Below are positions 1 through 8,152 of a stretch of 64,000 bases of DNA, in pieces. Under the pieces are notes generated by a model. It saw only the letters and a program-made list of their open reading frames with translations, was not told the origin of the DNA and ran no database searches. A program made the position numbers and the translations under genes. Every line of letters begins with the position of its first letter. Positions within the stretch are counted from its first letter, which is position 1. This DNA comes from Spirochaetota bacterium. GTDB taxonomy: Bacteria; Spirochaetota; UBA4802; JAKQUI01. The stretch covers positions 71,961 to 135,960 of the forward strand of contig JAKQUI010000005.1 in NCBI GenBank assembly GCA_029562645.1. The letters run 5' to 3'.

Positions 1-110
1 GGGAGGAAAGGTAGGGATAGGTGCTGCAGAGAGAACATGGAATCCCGTACCAAATGCCATTGGCGGTAAAAAGTCTCCGGTGCTCAATGCAACGATCCGA
101 TATCAAAACC

Positions 111-536
111 ATGAAAGGATATATGATTCGCCATGCAGGCGTCGTAGTGGCGTGCCTGATCGCAGTGAGTGCGCTGGCCTGTGCAACGGCTGGCGAGAAA
201 AGCGGCGTGATATCGCACGATGGAAAACTGGCTCCGCTTACGTTCATTACCATCGAGCCGGTATACGCGCGAACGAAAGACGATCCGTCGAAATCGGTGT
301 TCATTGAACTGTCGCTGGGGGTGCGGAACCGTCCGGAGAGCGCCGCCGAGATACGGTCCCGGGTCCCGGAGATTCATGAAACCGTCAAATCCGCCATACG
401 CGTGCGTCATCACTTCGAGCTGTATTCGGTCAATGACTACGAACGGCTGCACGTTATACTCAAACAGGATATCAACCGCCTGCTCCGAAAAGCAACGGTG
501 GAAAAGGTGATGTTCCTGAATTTTATCGTGCGCTAA
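111..536 (+). CDS. FliL-like lipoprotein
   Basis: About 141 residues. A signal peptide ending in a lipobox-like SALAC (Cys about residue 24) is followed by a domain that resembles the periplasmic part of the flagellar basal-body protein FliL: a 'TFITIEPV' strand, a 'FIELSLGV' strand, 'RSRVPEIHETVKSAI' and a final 'VEKVMFLNFIV' strand. FliL normally has a membrane anchor; here the anchor looks like a lipid. I place the start at the first ATG before the signal peptide; a second ATG at 123 has a close AAGGA and is equally possible. No other flagellar gene is visible in the window, so a motor role is only inferred. Its stop overlaps the convergent anti-sigma gene by four bases (CTAA). Confidence 0.68.
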   Translation: MKGYMIRHAGVVVACLIAVSALACATAGEKSGVISHDGKLAPLTFITIEPVYARTKDDPSKSVFIELSLGVRNRPESAAEIRSRVPEIHETVKSAIRVRHHFELYSVNDYERLHVILKQDINRLLRKATVEKVMFLNFIVR

Positions 537-1591
537 CGGCTGTGCGGCGCCCGCTGCGTCCGAATTCGAATGCGGACCCAGTCACGGCCGTGCGGCCCCT
601 CACGCTTTGGCGGCATGCTGATTCTACCGACTCCCGCAAGTCGTTCCACGAATGTCCCATACTTCGCCGCCGGAACATCGATGGTGATCGCCCGCAGCAT
701 GCGGGTGTCCGGATCGCGCTCTTCCGCAATCACGCGGCCCCGCACATCGGACGTGATGGACCTGATGGCGGTGCCGGAATCCCGCAGCGCCGGTCGGGCC
801 GGGGCGTCCTTGCTCCGTTCGATCGATGAACCGCGAGCCATGCCGTCCGCCGCCCGCTTCCGGGACAGCGCCATCTTCGTGTCACGTGACTCGCTCTTCA
901 GCGCCGCTGGGGCTTCGGGCGCTTTCTCCTCCGCCTCGCGCATCGTGGCCATGTCGCCCGCACCGATCTCATCATCGGCCGGCATGGACCGCGTATCGGC
1001 GATCGCCAGGAGTATCTCGATGGGACGATCGGCGACGATCCCCGGTTTCGCGGTTTTCTGTTTTCGCCCAAATCGCGGTGAGTCCGATTTGCTCCGCATG
1101 GGTTCCAACGCATCGGTTGCGGTATCGGAGGGGGCGGCGTCATCGCGCATGCGGGCCAAATCGGTAGTATCCTGCGATTGCTGTTGCATACCGAAGTATC
1201 GTTTTTCTGTTAACGGTGGCGGTGCAATGTCGGATGATCGTTGGAAAAAAATCGCGATGATAATGACAACAGAGAACGCACCGACCGCCGTAATCGGAAT
1301 GCGAAGCGGCGCAGACGTGACGGTACGGACGATTTTCGTAACGATCGAGGTGGTTTCCGGCTGAGGCAGGGCGCCAGCCGCGATTCGAGTACGTACGGTT
1401 TCGGCGAAGCCCTCGGGGGCCGATAGACGGGGAAGGGCGGCCATGCGCGCGCGATAGCGGGTGAGCCGGGCGAGCTCGTCGGCGCAGCGCGGGCAGGCGG
1501 CGATATGCGCATCAATTGCTGCGCGCGTTCGCGGATCAACCACTCCATCGATATAGGCGGAGAGTGTGCGGCGTGTTCCCTTACACGTCAT
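533..1591 (-). CDS. Membrane anti-sigma factor with zinc-finger domain
   Basis: 352 residues. The N-terminus has an anti-sigma zinc-finger pattern, H29-x3-C33-x2-C36, inside a short helical domain. A single membrane helix follows at about residues 98-116. The rest is a polar, Met/Arg/Asp/Glu-rich extracytoplasmic stretch with a folded-looking C-terminal part (about 280-352). The ATG overlaps the end of the upstream ECF sigma gene by 11 bases, the usual coupling for a sigma/anti-sigma pair, so this protein probably holds that sigma factor at the inner membrane until an envelope signal arrives. The open frame continues upstream inside the sigma gene, but that extension is low-complexity shadow. 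Confidence 0.8.
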   Translation of the reverse strand: MTCKGTRRTLSAYIDGVVDPRTRAAIDAHIAACPRCADELARLTRYRARMAALPRLSAPEGFAETVRTRIAAGALPQPETTSIVTKIVRTVTSAPLRIPITAVGAFSVVIIIAIFFQRSSDIAPPPLTEKRYFGMQQQSQDTTDLARMRDDAAPSDTATDALEPMRSKSDSPRFGRKQKTAKPGIVADRPIEILLAIADTRSMPADDEIGAGDMATMREAEEKAPEAPAALKSESRDTKMALSRKRAADGMARGSSIERSKDAPARPALRDSGTAIRSITSDVRGRVIAEERDPDTRMLRAITIDVPAAKYGTFVERLAGVGRISMPPKREGPHGRDWVRIRIRTQRAPHSR

Positions 1592-2309
1592 CGAACGCCT
1601 CCCGGAGGATTTCGCGCAGTCGTTCGCGCGCACGGGCAAGCCCGGACTTGACCGTCCCCTCCTTGATGCCGGTGATGGCCGAGATGTCGGAATAGCTTTT
1701 CCCCTCGACGTCTCGGAGCACGACGAGCAGGCGCTGCGCCTTCGGCAGGGTGTTGATGGCGCGCTGGATGGCGCGCGCGTCCTCCCGACGCATGACGAGG
1801 TTCTCGGGCGCAAAGCTGTCGTCGCCCAGCTCGCGGGGTGGGCCGTCGGCGCTGTCGTCATCGCCCGCGTCCAGGTTGACGCTCCGCTGCCGCGCGCGGT
1901 ACTGGGCGCTGGCCATGCGGTTCCGGCAGGTGTTCACGGCGATTCGATACAGCCAGGTTGTGAGGCTCGCTTCCATTTTAAACGCACCCAGATTGTGATG
2001 GACCTTTATGAAAACCTCCTGCGCGCAATCGCTCGCCTCGTCGTAGTCGCCCAGGATGCGGGCGCACAGCGAAAAGACGAGATGCTGATGACGACGCACC
2101 AGCGCGTCGAAGGCGCGATTGCGCTCCTGCGGACGCCCCGTGTCGTTCGTGAACGCGCGGACCAGCTCCTCGTCGGACGGACCGTCCGCTGCGCGTGATC
2201 TGCGCCCGCTACCGGATGAGACCGCGAAGACTCTTGAAAGTTCCCGAACGATCCATACAATGAGCGATTGGAGGAATACGATAAGTCGAATGGAAATGGC
2301 GAAAGCCAA
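1581..2309 (-). CDS. ECF-family RNA polymerase sigma factor
   Basis: Region 2 is clear ('DEASDCAQEVFIKVHHNL', 'TWLYRIAVNTCRNRM') and so is the region 4 helix-turn-helix ('YSDISAITGIKEGTVKSGLARAR'). It is the partner of the overlapping anti-sigma gene downstream. The start is uncertain: there is no in-frame ATG or GTG between the upstream gene's stop and region 2. The best candidate is TTG at 2309, giving 242 residues and a strongly hydrophobic N-terminus ('AISIRLIVFLQSLIVWIV'), unusual for a sigma factor. An ATG at 2480 would lie inside the upstream radical SAM gene and is unlikely. Confidence 0.82.
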   Translation of the reverse strand: MAFAISIRLIVFLQSLIVWIVRELSRVFAVSSGSGRRSRAADGPSDEELVRAFTNDTGRPQERNRAFDALVRRHQHLVFSLCARILGDYDEASDCAQEVFIKVHHNLGAFKMEASLTTWLYRIAVNTCRNRMASAQYRARQRSVNLDAGDDDSADGPPRELGDDSFAPENLVMRREDARAIQRAINTLPKAQRLLVVLRDVEGKSYSDISAITGIKEGTVKSGLARARERLREILREAFDDV

Positions 2310-2334
2310 TGTGACATAATCTGAATGTCGCGGC

Positions 2335-4239
2335 CTAACGGTCCAGAACAGACGGGGTAAGGGGAACGCGAACGAGATCGAGCCCGCACTCGCGATAGAA
2401 TCGGGCCATGTCGGTTTCGGATTCAAAGCCGATCCGGTCGGGGCGGTCGCTGAATTCTGTAATGATAAACCGTGCAACATGTTCGTATACGCCGGGGGCG
2501 AGAACCATGCCCAGCCGCTCGCAGCGCCTCACCAGCGGTATGGCATCCATAGTGTCCATGGTCAATCGAAATATGGGTTCGATGACGCGGTACGTATCGT
2601 GCGCAATTCGATAGACCGCCGGATCGGTAATGACCTGGAAGCATTGAATGCGGCTGTCCCGTTTCGGCTCGTCGAAGATGCGCAGGCGCATCAGAAAACT
2701 GTCCGACTCCCGCCGGGTGAGAAAATCGACGATCGGCTGTTCGGGGATGGGAAGATCGCAGACGAAGATAAGCGTGTACAGAACATCGGCCGGCAGCAGC
2801 GAAAAGAGCCGGGGCAGGCCAGGGACGATCGCATCAGGCGAGCCCAGCGAGACGGTGATCGTGAAGACATTGGTGTCGATGATATCGCGGTAGCGTGCGC
2901 CGTCCCAGCGATCGGGATCATCGCCGCGGAAGTGGACGCCGCCGACGATGCCGCTCCCGGCACCGGCCAGGCAGTCCGGTATGCGGATGGTGTCGTATTC
3001 ATAACCGGTTTCGGCGCGGACGCGCGCGACGATGTCGCGGATCATACCCTCGTCGAATCCCCAACCGTCAGTGAAATAGTACGGCGGAGCGGACTGGAAG
3101 CGGGCGCTCCGATTGGAGGCGATGTCGCGCATGCGGGTTCCCGGCAGTACGAGCAGCGGATAGAGCTCGATCTGGTCGCCGAAACCCTCCTCGATGAGGC
3201 GGGTGACGGTTCCGATGAATCCCTCCGGCGTGTCGCCCGGAAGACCGGGGATAATGCCGATCTTGAGATCGATGCCGGCGTCGCGCAGTGCGGTCATTCC
3301 CGCGAGCTCGGCGTCGGTGCGCGACGATCGGCCGATCTCCCTGAGGGCGCGTGTGCTCAGCGTCTGCAGCCCCACCTCGAGGCTGCGGAACCCGGCATCG
3401 TACATGCGGGCGGCCATGTCGGTGTCGATGCCGTCGGTGCGCATCTCCGTGTGCAGGCGGACGCCGTGCCGCATCGCCGCGAGTCGCCGGAGCAGCGGGT
3501 CGAAATCGGACGAGCGGTTGAAGGTGGGCGCCAGGATGTAGATCTCGGTGAGCTCGTGCGCGCGTCCCCGCTCGATCGCCGTGACGAGCCGGTCGAAGGG
3601 AAGCTCGCGGACCGTCGCGCTGTTTTTCGAATAATTGCAGTAGGCGCAGCGATAGGGACACCCGCGCACCAGCTCGAGGAAGATGGAGCCGTCGTTCATC
3701 GTATTCAGATAGCCGGCGGTGAACGGCTCGACGATCTCATCGGCGCTCAGGAGCTCGGCCGCCGGCTGGGCGTATACCGCGTTTCCGCGGATGTCGGTGC
3801 GGTATGGTCCGAGATCGACGCCGCCGAGCAGACGGGAGAAAAACCACTCGCCCTCACCGGTCACGAAGGCGTCCACTGCATCCCGCGGCTCGGCAAGCGC
3901 CCACGAGCCCTGAGCGATCTCCGGCCCGCCGAAGAGTATGGTCCGGCGCGGTGCGCGCTCGCGTATCTCCCGCGCGATCTCGAGATTGCGCTCGATGTTC
4001 CACAGGTAGCAGGTGAAGGCGACGATCTCCGGATCGACCGCGTCGATGTAGCGCGCGATCAACCGGTTCGATGCGAAATTCGCGAGCGTATCGGGCAGGG
4101 ACTCGCAGCGGACGGTGTTCCGAAACCGTCGGTGGAGATATGCCGTGAGCGACGCCGGGGCGTAGTCCACGTTGCCGGCGATATAGAAGCGACCGTGGTC
4201 GAGCAGCGGAAGCTGGATGAAGAGAACGGAACGCGTCAC
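2335..4239 (-). CDS. B12-binding-type radical SAM protein
   Basis: 634 residues. An N-terminal Rossmann-like B12-binding-type domain (about 1-165, with 'EIVAFTCYLWNIERNLEIA' and 'TILFGGPEI') precedes a radical SAM core with the cluster motif CPYRCAYC (Cys194, Cys198, Cys201). Such proteins use S-adenosylmethionine and often cobalamin for methylations or rearrangements; the substrate cannot be read from sequence. The C-terminal 180 residues are a family-specific extension. Its ATG overlaps the stop of the pyrophosphorylase gene by four bases, so the two are translationally coupled. Confidence 0.85.
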   Translation of the reverse strand: MTRSVLFIQLPLLDHGRFYIAGNVDYAPASLTAYLHRRFRNTVRCESLPDTLANFASNRLIARYIDAVDPEIVAFTCYLWNIERNLEIAREIRERAPRRTILFGGPEIAQGSWALAEPRDAVDAFVTGEGEWFFSRLLGGVDLGPYRTDIRGNAVYAQPAAELLSADEIVEPFTAGYLNTMNDGSIFLELVRGCPYRCAYCNYSKNSATVRELPFDRLVTAIERGRAHELTEIYILAPTFNRSSDFDPLLRRLAAMRHGVRLHTEMRTDGIDTDMAARMYDAGFRSLEVGLQTLSTRALREIGRSSRTDAELAGMTALRDAGIDLKIGIIPGLPGDTPEGFIGTVTRLIEEGFGDQIELYPLLVLPGTRMRDIASNRSARFQSAPPYYFTDGWGFDEGMIRDIVARVRAETGYEYDTIRIPDCLAGAGSGIVGGVHFRGDDPDRWDGARYRDIIDTNVFTITVSLGSPDAIVPGLPRLFSLLPADVLYTLIFVCDLPIPEQPIVDFLTRRESDSFLMRLRIFDEPKRDSRIQCFQVITDPAVYRIAHDTYRVIEPIFRLTMDTMDAIPLVRRCERLGMVLAPGVYEHVARFIITEFSDRPDRIGFESETDMARFYRECGLDLVRVPLTPSVLDR

Positions 4240-5618
4240 GAAAGATAGACGTCGGGCCGGTCGGGGACGGTGAGGTCCGCCGGAAGGTCATCCGGGCCGA
4301 GCGCCAGGAGCGGGGAGATTTCGATGGCACGGACGCCGGGAGGCACCGGAACGCCGCGCGCGGCAAGCCACGACCGGAACAGGGCGCTCATCATCTCGCG
4401 CGCGGTATCGACGGAATCGACGCCGGTGCGGTTTTTGACCGGCGCGAACTCCTCGGCGCGGCCGGTCTCGAAGACGATGGAGCGCTCCGCGAGCGGGATC
4501 GCGTCGAAGACGAACTTCTCGAACTTGAAGCCGTCGATCTCGGCGGGTGCGCCGGCGCGCAGGGATTTGATCTTTTTTCGGGCGACATGGTAGGGGAGCT
4601 CGATCGCGCCGCCCGCCGTGAGCCTCCGGATGTACTCGACAGAGAACAGATGGATGGCGATATTCCCCATCGAATAGACCAGCGCGCCGGTACAGTCCTG
4701 CAGGTGCTGTTGTTCATGGGTCATGTCGGAATACTCGACGACGCCGCAGGCGCCGTTCGGGAAGCGTACGAACACCCCCACCTTCTCCTCGGGGCCGGCC
4801 TTGGTGACGGCCTTGCTGGATACGTCCGCGGTGTTGAGCTCGTGGTAGCCGATGAAGTCGGGGTCGATGACCCTGACCAGCGGATTGTCCACTTGAAAGT
4901 AGGACAGCGTATCGATGCCATGTTCGGCGAGGAAGTCGAGCGCGCCCGACGTTTTGAGCGCGGTGAGGCTTCCGCCGTGCCCGTCCGGGTTTTTAAAAAT
5001 GCGGTTTTTCGATTCCAGAATCAGGCTCCCGTTTGCATCGAGCGAGGGGATGAGGTTTTGCGGAAAGACGTGAACGAGCGTTTCGCGGATGCCGAAGTAA
5101 TCGTGCTCCTCGAGGAAGGTTTCGGTTTCCTCGTGGTTCGCGATCGAGGTCATGATGAGCCAGGGGATGTCCACGCCATAGGCCCGGCTGGAGGCGAGCA
5201 CCTTCTCGGCATGGATTTGAAAGAGGGTCTTGCCCGCGACGGGGCTCACCGGGAACTTCCCCTTCGGACCGTCGTAGCCGAGCCGGGTTCCCTGGCCGCC
5301 GGCGACCAGGAAGGCCGCGACCTTGCGCGCGCGAATATGCGCGATGCCGGCCTCACGGGCCTGCGCGCGCTGTGCGTTCTCGCCGTCGGTTTTCGGGATG
5401 GGAATGAAGGGCGCGGGGCCGAACTCGCCGGCGACGGCGTCCGAGCGCCGGGTTTGGGCGAAGAGCGATTGCAATCCTTCGAAATCGATCCCGGTGAGAT
5501 CGTTCAGAAGCTCGCGTCGCTCCGCATCGATGAGCTCGCCCCAGTATTCGAACACATGGTCCTGTCGGTGCGCATAGACGCGCGCGATGAGCTCATCGAA
5601 GCCGGCATAGGTGATCAT
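4236..5618 (-). CDS. UDP-N-acetylhexosamine / UTP-sugar pyrophosphorylase, eukaryotic type
   Basis: 460 residues, UDPGP family. The nucleotide-binding motif 'VAGGQGTRLGYDGPKGKF' lies at about 105-122, followed by 'TLFQIHAEKVL', 'IPWLIMTS' and 'PDGHGGSLTAL', which match the UAP1/AGX-type UDP-GlcNAc pyrophosphorylases better than bacterial GalU. It should make a UDP-sugar from UTP and a sugar 1-phosphate in the cytosol, probably for envelope polysaccharide. The start is fixed by a strong GGAGG seven bases upstream; about 300 further upstream codons are shadow of the opposite-strand gene. It is the first gene of a pair with the radical SAM gene. Confidence 0.86.
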   Translation of the reverse strand: MITYAGFDELIARVYAHRQDHVFEYWGELIDAERRELLNDLTGIDFEGLQSLFAQTRRSDAVAGEFGPAPFIPIPKTDGENAQRAQAREAGIAHIRARKVAAFLVAGGQGTRLGYDGPKGKFPVSPVAGKTLFQIHAEKVLASSRAYGVDIPWLIMTSIANHEETETFLEEHDYFGIRETLVHVFPQNLIPSLDANGSLILESKNRIFKNPDGHGGSLTALKTSGALDFLAEHGIDTLSYFQVDNPLVRVIDPDFIGYHELNTADVSSKAVTKAGPEEKVGVFVRFPNGACGVVEYSDMTHEQQHLQDCTGALVYSMGNIAIHLFSVEYIRRLTAGGAIELPYHVARKKIKSLRAGAPAEIDGFKFEKFVFDAIPLAERSIVFETGRAEEFAPVKNRTGVDSVDTAREMMSALFRSWLAARGVPVPPGVRAIEISPLLALGPDDLPADLTVPDRPDVYLS

Positions 5619-5786
5619 GGCGCCTCCCAGCAGTATGCGTCGTTTCCGTCCGGTGATGACGATTGTTCCCGGCGATCGGAAAGTCAAGAGTTTATCAGAG
5701 AGACAAACCGCCGCGATGCTTGACAGGTGGCGGTGACCATGGTAGGACATGATGGAATGCGCCGCGCAAACCGTAGGGAGGGTATC

Positions 5787-6848
5787 ATGACCGGGAAAAA
5801 AATTCTTACCTGGATCGTCATCATGCTTGTGATTGCCGTTATTTTTACGGTGAAATTGCTTCACCAAGCGGGCGTGTTCAAGACCATCGAGCCCATGAAG
5901 AACGCCCCATACGCCTGCTCGCGGGTGACCGACATTCCGGGCCCGGAGGACATCGTCATCGATCGCGCCGCCGGGATCGCCTTCATCTCTTCCGACGATC
6001 GACGCGCGGCGCTGCGTGGAAAGCGCGTCCCGGGGGCGGTGTACCGCTATCGGCTGACAGTCGAGCATGCGGTCCCGGAGAACATCACCCCCGCGCTCGC
6101 CTTCGAGTTCCACCCGCTGGGAATCGACCTGTACCGGTCGGGCGAGACTGTGCGGCTGTTCGCGGTCAACATTCGCGCCGACGGGAAGTATATCGAGATC
6201 TTCGACTATCGCGACGGTGCGCTCACCCACGTTGAATCGCTGCACAGCGACCTCATCACCAGTCCCAACGATATCGCCGCCGCGGGTCCGCGCTCGTTTT
6301 ATGTGACCAACGATTGCGGCCTCACCTCGCCCCTGGGGCGGACCGTCGAAAACTATCTCAAGCTCCCCCTGGGATCGGTGGTGCACTTCGACGGCGCGCG
6401 GTTCACGACGGCGGCGCGTCGGCTCGTGTTCGCCAACGGCATCGCGCTCTCGCCCGACAGGAAGCGGCTGTTCGTGGCATCGATGCTGGGACGCTCGCTC
6501 GAGGTCTACGACCGCGACCCGGCGCAGGGCACGCTCGACCACAGCGCGTCAATCGATCTCGGGACCTGCCCGGACAATATCTCGGTGGACGATACGGGAG
6601 CGCTCTGGATCGCGGCGCATCCACAAGTCATGAAGGTGCTGCCGCACCGGGACAATCCGTCGCTCCTGTCGCCGTCACAGGTGCTCACGGTCCGGTTCGG
6701 GCCGGACGGCGACTTTCGCATTACTGATGTATATGTTGATCCCGGGACCGGCATCTCCGCATCGAGCGTCGGGGCCGCGACAGACGGGCGGTTGCTCATC
6801 GGCACCATCTTTGATCCGATGTTCCTGGACTGCCGGGCGCGGAAATGA
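5787..6848 (+). CDS. Paraoxonase/arylesterase-like membrane-anchored beta-propeller protein
   Basis: 353 residues. An uncleaved N-terminal helix (about 6-25) anchors a six-bladed propeller of the paraoxonase/SMP-30 superfamily. Conserved stretches match the paraoxonase calcium site: 'PEDIVID' (E55/D56), 'SPNDIAAAGPRSFYVTND', 'ANGIALSPD', 'PDNISVDDTGALWIAAHP'. Members are calcium-dependent lactonases or arylesterases. The substrate here is unknown. A GGAGGG stands just upstream of the chosen ATG; an upstream GTG at 5727 lacks a site. It diverges from the pyrophosphorylase gene across about 170 bases in which I see no clear regulatory element. Confidence 0.75.
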   Translation: MTGKKILTWIVIMLVIAVIFTVKLLHQAGVFKTIEPMKNAPYACSRVTDIPGPEDIVIDRAAGIAFISSDDRRAALRGKRVPGAVYRYRLTVEHAVPENITPALAFEFHPLGIDLYRSGETVRLFAVNIRADGKYIEIFDYRDGALTHVESLHSDLITSPNDIAAAGPRSFYVTNDCGLTSPLGRTVENYLKLPLGSVVHFDGARFTTAARRLVFANGIALSPDRKRLFVASMLGRSLEVYDRDPAQGTLDHSASIDLGTCPDNISVDDTGALWIAAHPQVMKVLPHRDNPSLLSPSQVLTVRFGPDGDFRITDVYVDPGTGISASSVGAATDGRLLIGTIFDPMFLDCRARK

Positions 6849-6853
6849 CGGCT

Positions 6854-8152
6854 TCAGTTCGCGGTGTAATTGACCGCGGGAAAGAACGCAAACGGGAGCG
6901 TCGCGGAACCGACGCGCTCGATGTCGCGACTGAGCTCGAATGGCGCGGCGAGGAGCGAAAAGAGGTTGTCGGATATCATGCAGTCCTTGACGCGCCCGAC
7001 GATGCGCCCGCCCTCGACGAGATAGGCGAGATCGAGGTTTGCGGAAAAATCGCCCGTGAGGGTGTTGGACTGTCCCAGGCCGATGAATTGCTCCACCAGA
7101 ACGCCGCGATCCATCCCCTCGATGAGCCCGACGCTCGCGGTCACGCCCCCCGGAACATTCACCGCGCTAAATGACGGAACGGGCAGGGAGGCATATCCCC
7201 GCGAGGCGTTCCCGGTGGGCGCATGCCCTAGGCGCGCGGCATGCTTCAGGTCGCTCACGAACCCGGCAATCACGCCGCGATCGATGATGATCTTGTCGGC
7301 GGCCGCCGTTCCCTCGTCGTCGAAGGGATAGCCGGCGGGAGAGTCCTCGGCAAGGGGATTGTCGCGAAGGGAGAAAGCCTCATGGAATACCCGCTCGCCG
7401 AGTTTGTTCTGGAAGGGCGAGACCCCCTTGTAGACCGCCTTTGCCGAGAGGCCCGATTTGAGAATCCCGAGAAGACTTGCGAATGCGCGCGGACTTGCCA
7501 GAACCGGGAGCTTTCCGCTGGGGGCGGTACGGACCGTCATGGCATTGTCGAGCTTTGTGATCAGTCGGTCCAGGAGGTGTCGATAGTCGACGGGTCCGAG
7601 CTCGGAGGTCCCCTCCCAGACGAGAAGACGCGCGCCCGAATCGAAAACATAGTTCGCGTGAATGGATATTCCGTACGATGAGTGCCGGTACGATGCGTCG
7701 AAGCCGGTAGAGTTCGCAAGACGCCTGGTGCCCGTGGCGCGCGATGCCGTGAGATCGACCGACAGATCGGGAAAGCGGCCGCGAAGCTCGGCGATGAGCG
7801 CCCGGGCCGCATCGATCTCGCGCTCGACCGAAAAGGAATCGATCGACGGACGGTATGGTTCTGTCGCCGGGAGCGTTGCACGACCGGGGAGATCGTAATC
7901 GTCGATGTCGCCGTATGGGGCGGTGGCGCGGGCGCGATCGACGAGCCCGTCCGGCGTAGACGCATCGTTTGTGAATGAAAACCCGACGCGGTTGTCGATA
8001 TTCACGCGGAGCCCGCATCCGCTGTTCTGGCTCTCGCGGACGGCATGCAGGCGGTTGTCCCTGAACGAGACGACAGTGGATTCGGATTGCGTGCAGAGGC
8101 AGTCGTACCAGCGGCAGGCGCCGCGCAGGCGTTTATCTATTGCTTCGATCAT
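6854..8152 (-). CDS. pmbA: PmbA/TldE-family metalloprotease subunit
   Basis: 432 residues. It has the fold features of the TldD/PmbA (U62) family ('SQNSGCGLRVNIDNRVGFSF', 'GLGQSNTLTGDFSANLD', 'VKDCMISDNLFSLL') but no HExxxH motif, so it is the non-catalytic TldE/PmbA partner. TldD and TldE form a heterodimeric protease that trims unfolded peptides and processes some peptide antibiotics. Its ATG overlaps the tldD stop by four bases. The end is convergent with the paraoxonase-like gene, five bases apart. Confidence 0.88.
   Translation of the reverse strand: MIEAIDKRLRGACRWYDCLCTQSESTVVSFRDNRLHAVRESQNSGCGLRVNIDNRVGFSFTNDASTPDGLVDRARATAPYGDIDDYDLPGRATLPATEPYRPSIDSFSVEREIDAARALIAELRGRFPDLSVDLTASRATGTRRLANSTGFDASYRHSSYGISIHANYVFDSGARLLVWEGTSELGPVDYRHLLDRLITKLDNAMTVRTAPSGKLPVLASPRAFASLLGILKSGLSAKAVYKGVSPFQNKLGERVFHEAFSLRDNPLAEDSPAGYPFDDEGTAAADKIIIDRGVIAGFVSDLKHAARLGHAPTGNASRGYASLPVPSFSAVNVPGGVTASVGLIEGMDRGVLVEQFIGLGQSNTLTGDFSANLDLAYLVEGGRIVGRVKDCMISDNLFSLLAAPFELSRDIERVGSATLPFAFFPAVNYTAN

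Noticed and set aside
1-110. A GTG start at 21 extending the FliL-like protein
   Set aside because: The first 30 codons have no signal-peptide character and the real signal peptide begins at 111 or 123.
2479-4248. A 589-codon plus-strand open frame opposite the radical SAM gene
   Set aside because: It mirrors the real minus-strand gene almost exactly and shows no motifs or ribosome-binding site.
5619-6542. A 308-codon N-terminal extension of the UDP-sugar pyrophosphorylase
   Set aside because: It lies opposite the paraoxonase-like gene, and a strong GGAGG site marks the start at 5618.
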